A stretch of 64,000 bases of DNA from Streptomyces lasiicapitis (GTDB taxonomy: Bacteria > Actinomycetota > Actinomycetes > Streptomycetales > Streptomycetaceae), in the NCBI RefSeq assembly GCF_014646335.1, contig NZ_BMNG01000008.1:264833-328832 (forward strand), given 5' to 3'. Shown here piece by piece: positions 59,935 to 64,000 of this stretch (the stretch's first letter is position 1; every line of letters begins with the position of its first letter). The notes below the pieces were generated by a model. It was not told where the DNA came from and did no database searches. It worked only from the letters and a program-made list of their open reading frames with translations. The position numbers and the translations under genes were made by a program.

Positions 59935-59958
59935 CTGAACCGAACCAGGAGGCCGGCA

Positions 59959-60747
59959 ATGGGCAAGCTGGACGGGCGCGTCGTCATCGTCACCGGTGGC
60001 GCGCGCGGGCAGGGCGAGCAGGAGGCGCGGCTCTTCGTCGAGGAGGGCGCGCGGGTCGTCGTCGGCGACGTACTCGACGAACAAGGGGAGGCGCTGGCGA
60101 AGGAGTTGGGGGAGGACAGCGCGCGCTATGTCCACCTCGATGTCGGGCGGGAGGCGGACTGGGCGGCGGCCGTCGCGGCCACCAAGGACGCCTTCGGCAC
60201 GGTGGACGGCCTGGTCAACAACGCGGGCATCCTGCGCTTCAACGAGCTGGTGAACACGCCCCTCGAAGAGTTCGAGCAGATCGTGCGGGTCAACCAGGTC
60301 GGCGTCTTCCTCGGCATCAAGACGACCGCGCCCGAGATCGCGGCGGCCGGCGGCGGCTCGATCGTGAACACCGCCTCGTACGCGGGGATGACGGGCATGG
60401 CGTACATCGGCGCGTACAGCGCGACCAAACACGCCATCATCGGCCTCACCCGCGTCGCCGCCCTCGAACTGGCGAAGAAGCACATCCGCGTCAACGCGAT
60501 CTGCCCCGGCGCCATCGACACCGCCATGAGCAACCCCGCGCAGCTCGACCCCGAGGCGGACGTGGAGAAGGCCTCCCGGGGGCTCGACGCGCTGTACCGC
60601 AAGCTCGTGCCGCTCGGCCGCGTGGGCAGGGCGGAGGAGGTGGCGCGGCTCGCGCTGTTCCTCACCGCCGAGGTGGACTCGGCGTACATCACCGGGCAGC
60701 CCTTCGTGGTCGACGGCGGCTGGCTGGCGGGCGTGAGCGTGCTCTGA
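59959..60747 (+). CDS. Short-chain dehydrogenase/reductase (3-alpha/20-beta-HSD-like)
   Basis: The 262-residue SDR has the cofactor motif TGGARGQG (12-19), NNAG (87-90), catalytic Asn112, Ser140, Tyr153 and Lys157 (YSATK), and an ITGQPFVVDGGWLAG ending. The GGARGQGE form of the first motif is shared with 3-alpha,20-beta-hydroxysteroid and related NAD-dependent dehydrogenases. The ATG follows CCAGGAGG. It lies 37 bases after the LLM gene and before a gene with its own operators. Confidence 0.9.
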   Translation: MGKLDGRVVIVTGGARGQGEQEARLFVEEGARVVVGDVLDEQGEALAKELGEDSARYVHLDVGREADWAAAVAATKDAFGTVDGLVNNAGILRFNELVNTPLEEFEQIVRVNQVGVFLGIKTTAPEIAAAGGGSIVNTASYAGMTGMAYIGAYSATKHAIIGLTRVAALELAKKHIRVNAICPGAIDTAMSNPAQLDPEADVEKASRGLDALYRKLVPLGRVGRAEEVARLALFLTAEVDSAYITGQPFVVDGGWLAGVSVL

Positions 60748-60753
60748 CGCGCC

Positions 60754-60772
60754 ATCTGACGCTGTATCAGCT
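60754..60772. promoter_or_regulatory. Shared operator, copy 13
   Basis: ATCTGAC-GCTGT-ATCAGCT lies just after the SDR stop, 84 bases before the second LLM gene. Confidence 0.6.
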
Positions 60773-60813
60773 ATTGACGGTCCTGGCGTGCGATGGAACA
60801 GTCGGCTCAGTAG

Positions 60814-60832
60814 ATCTGACGGTACGTCAGAA
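60814..60832. promoter_or_regulatory. Shared operator, copy 14
   Basis: ATCTGAC-GGTAC-GTCAGAA lies 23 bases before the second LLM gene start, so this gene has a promoter of its own within the cluster. Confidence 0.75.
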
Positions 60833-60855
60833 ACTGACGAGGACGGTGAACCGCC

Positions 60856-61980
60856 TTGGAATTCGGGCTCTTTGTACAGGGATACGTGGGCAAGCGGGCC
60901 GAGACCGACCCGCTCGCCGAGCACAAGGCGCTGATGGAGGAGACCGAGTACGTCATCCAGGCGGACAAGTCGGGCTTCAAGTACGCCTGGGCGTCCGAGC
61001 ACCACTTCCTGGAGGAGTACTCGCACCTCTCCGCCAGCGACGTATTCCTCGGCTACCTCGCCCACGCGACGGAACGCATTCATCTGGGGTCGGGGATCTT
61101 CAATCCCCTGGCCCAGGTCAACCACCCGGTCAAGGTCGCCGAGAAGGTCGCGATGCTCGACCATCTCTCGGAGGGCCGCTTCGAGTTCGGCAGCGGGCGC
61201 GGCGCCGGATCGCACGAGATCCTCGGCTTTTTGCCGGGCATCACCGACATGAACCACACCAAGGAGATCTGGGAAGAGACCATCGCGGAATTCCCCAAGA
61301 TGTGGCTCCAGGAGGAGTACGAGGGGTTCCAGGGCAAGCACTGGCAGTTGCCGCCGCGCAAGGTCTTCCCGAAGCCGTACGGCGCCTCGCACCCCGCCAT
61401 GTGGTACGCCGCCGGGTCGCCGTCCTCGTACGCCATGGCCGCGAAGAAGGGGCTCGGTGTCCTTGGGTTCAGCGTGCAGAAGGTCTCCGACATGGAGTGG
61501 GTGCTTGAGCAGTACAAGACGGCGATCCGGGACGCCGAGCCCGTCGGGGACTTCGTGAACGACAACGTGATGGTGACGTCCACGGCCATTTGTGCGGAGA
61601 CGCATGAGGAAGCCGTTCGGATCGCCGTGAACGGCGGGCTCAATTACCTGCAGTCGCTGGTGTTTCGGTACCACGACACGTTTCCTCGGCCTGAGGGGAT
61701 TCCTGAGTGGCCCGAGGTGTTGCCGGATTACACCGAGGAGATCATCGAGCTGCTCATTGCCGAGGAGTTGATGATCTGTGGGGATCCGGATGAGGTCACT
61801 CGGCAGTGCAAGCGGTGGGAGCAGGCTGGGGCGGATCAGTTGTCGTTCGGGTTGCCCATCGGGATTTCGCCCGAGGACACGTTGACCACTATTCGGCTGA
61901 TCGGGGAGCACGTCATCCCGAAGATCGACACCGATCCGGTGCATCGCACCACGCGTATGCGGCAGGCCGCCACCGGGTGA
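60856..61980 (+). CDS. LLM-class flavin-dependent oxidoreductase
   Basis: The 374-residue luciferase-like protein starts MEFGLFVQGYV at TTG 60856; GACGAGGA lies 12 bases upstream, and family members I recall start with the same residues. It has SGFKYAWASEHHFLEEYSHL, RIHLGSGIFNPLAQVNHPVK and GGRxEFGSGRGAGSHE-type motifs of bacterial luciferase-like monooxygenases (here EGRFEFGSGRGAGSHEILG). It may use reduced FMN or F420 and could pair with the flavin reductase at 30390. A rare TTG start and a promoter with two operators suggest tight control. Confidence 0.88.
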   Translation: MEFGLFVQGYVGKRAETDPLAEHKALMEETEYVIQADKSGFKYAWASEHHFLEEYSHLSASDVFLGYLAHATERIHLGSGIFNPLAQVNHPVKVAEKVAMLDHLSEGRFEFGSGRGAGSHEILGFLPGITDMNHTKEIWEETIAEFPKMWLQEEYEGFQGKHWQLPPRKVFPKPYGASHPAMWYAAGSPSSYAMAAKKGLGVLGFSVQKVSDMEWVLEQYKTAIRDAEPVGDFVNDNVMVTSTAICAETHEEAVRIAVNGGLNYLQSLVFRYHDTFPRPEGIPEWPEVLPDYTEEIIELLIAEELMICGDPDEVTRQCKRWEQAGADQLSFGLPIGISPEDTLTTIRLIGEHVIPKIDTDPVHRTTRMRQAATG

Positions 61981-61982
61981 CC

Positions 61983-62027
61983 GCCGATCGCGCTGCGCGC
62001 TCGTCCTCAAACGCCGGACGGGCCGAA
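61983..62027 (-). repeat. Dispersed Streptomyces-type repeat, copy 4
   Basis: Read on the minus strand it starts GGCCCGTCCGGCGTTTGAGG, then ACGAGCGCGCAGCGCGATCGGC. It is a shorter copy, lacking the GGGGGCGGAGCCCCC hairpin, located just after the LLM gene. Confidence 0.7.
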
Positions 62028-62084
62028 AGTGCTCGCCCCGGACGTCGGTGAGCTCAAAAGCCCTATGGGAAGGGGTAGCTCGTC

Positions 62085-63818
62085 ATGCTCGACCACCTCA
62101 TCAAGGGTGTGACCGTCGTCGACGGGACGGGGGCCGCCGCCAGGGTCGCCGACGTGGGCATCCGGGACGGACGGGTGGCCGTCGTCGCGGTCGGCGTCAC
62201 GGAGGAGGCCCGTACTCAGGAAGAGGCCCATGGGCTGATCCTTGCCCCCGGGTTCGTCGACCCGCATACGCACTACGACGCGCAGTTGTTCTGGGATCCG
62301 TACGCCACGCCCTCCCTGAACCACGGCGTGACCACCGTCGCGGGTGGGAACTGCGGGTTCACGCTGGCGCCGCTGAATCCGGAGCAGCCCGAGGACGCCG
62401 ACTACACGCGCCGGATGATGTCCAAGGTCGAGGGCATGTCCCTGGTGGCGTTGGAGGAGGGCGCGCCCTGGTCGTGGCACTCCTTCGGGGAGTATCTGGA
62501 CGCGCTGGAGGGGCGGATCGCGGTCAACGCGGGCTTCATGGTGGGGCATTGCGCGCTGCGGCGGTACGTGATGGGGGCGGACGCGGTCGGCGGGCAGCCG
62601 TCGGGCGAGCAGTTGGAGCGGATGCTCGCGCTGTTCCATGAGGCTATGGACGCCGGCGCCTGGGGGCTCTCCACCACGCAGTCGTCCACGCACTCCGACG
62701 GCGACGGCAAGCCGGTGGCGTCCCGGCACGCGGGGCCCGCCGAACTGCTCGCGCTGTCGCGAGCGGTCGCCGAGCACGAGGGCACGCAGTTGGAGGCGAT
62801 CGTCGCGGGCTGTCTGGATCAGTTCAGCGACGCCGAGATCGAGCTGTTCGTGGACATGAGCGCGGCCGCGGGGCGCCCGCTGAACTGGAACGTCCTGACG
62901 ATCGACGCCGCCGTGCCCGAACGCGTGCCCCGCCAGCTCGTCGCGAGCGAGCGGGCGCGGAAGGCGGGCGGGCGCGTCGTCGCCCTGACGATGCCGATCC
63001 TGACCCCGATGAACATGTCCCTCGGCACGTTCTGTGCCCTGAATCTGATTCCCGGGTGGGGCGAGATCCTCGGGCTTCCCATTCCGGAGCGCATCGCGAA
63101 GCTCCGCGACCCGGATGTGCGGGGGGAGATGCTGCGGCGCGCGGGCAGCAAGGAAGCCGGGGTGTTCCGGCGCCTCACGCACTTCGGGCGGTACGTCATC
63201 GGAGACACGTACTCCGCCGAGAACGAGGGGCTGACCGGCCGGGTGGTGCGGGACATCGCCGCCGAGCGCGGTCAGGAGGCGTTCGCGTGCATCGTCGAGA
63301 TCTGCGCCAACGACGGTATGCGTACGGTCCTTTGGCCCATGCCGACCGACAACGACCCGGACTCCTGGGCGCTGCGCGCCGAGACCTGGAGCCACGAGGA
63401 CGTCATGCTCGGCGGCTCGGACGCGGGCGCGCACCTGGACCGCATGTGCGGCGCCCCGTACACGACACGGTTCCTCGGGGACTGTCTGCGCGGCCGCAAG
63501 CTGATGGGCCTTGAGCAGGCGGTGAAGATGCTCACCGACGACCCGGCGCGGCTCTTCGGCCTGCGTGAGCGGGGCCGGATCGCCGAGGGCTTCCACGCGG
63601 ACCTCGTCCTCTTCGACCCCGAGCGGATCGACGCGGGCAAGGCCACCCTCGTACACGATCTGCCCGGCGACAGCCCGCGCCTGGACTCCAAGGCGATCGG
63701 TGTGAACGCCGTGTGGGTCAACGGCGTCGAGGTGATCCGCGACGACGTGGTGAGCGGGGCGGTGCCCGGGACCGTGCTGCGGTCGGGCCGTGACACCAGG
63801 ACGGTGAGCACCAGGTGA
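62085..63818 (+). CDS. N-acyl-D-amino-acid deacylase-type amidohydrolase
   Basis: The 577-residue protein has the metal motif GFVDPHTHYDAQ (His61, His63), GVTTVAGGNCGFTLAPL and a late GGSDAGAHLDRM with the catalytic Asp, followed by GLRERGRIAEGFHADLVLFD. This is the D-aminoacylase/AmdA-like family of the amidohydrolase superfamily, which cleaves N-acyl or cyclic amide bonds. It is 104 bases after the LLM gene and overlaps the aldehyde dehydrogenase GTG by 4 bases. In this context a role in processing a catabolic intermediate is likely, but its substrate is open. Confidence 0.88.
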   Translation: MLDHLIKGVTVVDGTGAAARVADVGIRDGRVAVVAVGVTEEARTQEEAHGLILAPGFVDPHTHYDAQLFWDPYATPSLNHGVTTVAGGNCGFTLAPLNPEQPEDADYTRRMMSKVEGMSLVALEEGAPWSWHSFGEYLDALEGRIAVNAGFMVGHCALRRYVMGADAVGGQPSGEQLERMLALFHEAMDAGAWGLSTTQSSTHSDGDGKPVASRHAGPAELLALSRAVAEHEGTQLEAIVAGCLDQFSDAEIELFVDMSAAAGRPLNWNVLTIDAAVPERVPRQLVASERARKAGGRVVALTMPILTPMNMSLGTFCALNLIPGWGEILGLPIPERIAKLRDPDVRGEMLRRAGSKEAGVFRRLTHFGRYVIGDTYSAENEGLTGRVVRDIAAERGQEAFACIVEICANDGMRTVLWPMPTDNDPDSWALRAETWSHEDVMLGGSDAGAHLDRMCGAPYTTRFLGDCLRGRKLMGLEQAVKMLTDDPARLFGLRERGRIAEGFHADLVLFDPERIDAGKATLVHDLPGDSPRLDSKAIGVNAVWVNGVEVIRDDVVSGAVPGTVLRSGRDTRTVSTR

Positions 63819-64000
63819 GCGACGTCGAGGTGGAGGGCTTCGCTCCCGCCGGGCCCGCGGGCGGGCCGCAGCGGCTGTTCGTCGACGGGGTGTGGGTGGA
63901 GCCCGACGGCGGGCACTACGAGGTGATCGACCCGGCGACCGAGGAGGTCGTGGGCCTGGCTCCCGAGGCGAGCCGGGCGCAGGTGTGGCAGGCGGCGTCG
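63815..64000 (+). CDS. Aldehyde dehydrogenase family protein, N-terminus only (cut by window edge)
   Basis: The GTG at 63815 overlaps the previous stop (GTGA). The visible 62 residues include PQRLFVDGVWVEPDGGHYEV and IDPATEEVVGLAPEASRAQV, the standard start of NAD(P)-dependent aldehyde dehydrogenases. It is co-transcribed with the deacylase gene and would oxidise an aldehyde to an acid or acyl-CoA. The catalytic Cys and Glu lie outside the window. Confidence 0.85.
   Translation, partial: MSDVEVEGFAPAGPAGGPQRLFVDGVWVEPDGGHYEVIDPATEEVVGLAPEASRAQVWQAAS

Overview
The window is high-GC actinobacterial chromosome, almost certainly Streptomyces. Third codon positions are nearly all G or C, GTG starts and 4-base ATGA/GTGA gene overlaps are common, and the gene families are typical of the genus: an NsdA-like regulator, an AfsK-like kinase, an AfsR/SARP regulator, STAS and HATPase switch proteins, and F420-type oxidoreductases. 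I see no rRNA, tRNA, phage, transposase or CRISPR. All readings are by eye; no database search was run.

Layout. Positions 1-5.4 kb hold a TetR regulator (cut by the left edge), a DrrAB-type exporter with one TTA codon, a second ABC-2 exporter and a Prim-Pol-like protein. Positions 5.8-16 kb are housekeeping and regulatory genes: an NsdA-like regulator, a low-complexity membrane protein, a binding lipoprotein, purU, an ECF sigma factor with a zinc-finger partner, a STAS protein and an EF-hand protein. From 16 to 51.6 kb and again from 57.6 to 64 kb the window is dominated by acyl-CoA-type catabolism: acyl-CoA ligases, four acyl-CoA dehydrogenase genes, crotonases, SDRs, two Ltp-type thiolase-fold proteins, two DUF35 proteins, a cyclase-family hydrolase, LLM oxidoreductases and two amidohydrolases. 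Interleaved are a GlxA regulator, two MFS transporters, a HigBA-like toxin-antitoxin pair, a calcium-binding repeat protein and an AfsK-like kinase.

The catabolic genes are scattered in short divergent operons, but they share one operator. I count 14 copies of a palindrome close to WTCTGAC-N5-GTCAGAW, all within about 125 bases of a catabolic gene start. A TetR regulator at 42783-43430 is the only complete TetR gene in the window and is the natural candidate to bind them. The enzyme set suggests activation, alpha-beta oxidation and retro-aldol cleavage of a branched or alicyclic (terpenoid- or steroid-like) acid; the substrate is not evident.

A second notable locus is 53.5-57.5 kb. A 1035-residue AfsR/SARP regulator with NB-ARC and TPR regions is followed on the same strand by two very small proteins made of DGH/DGQ repeats. 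One, of 59 residues, carries three perfect GDGHVPAPP copies. The other, of 75 residues, has a signal peptide followed by five DG[HQ] repeats. The regulator's own N-terminus carries three DG[QH] repeats at a strict 10-residue period. This could be a peptide-TPR signalling module, but that is inference.
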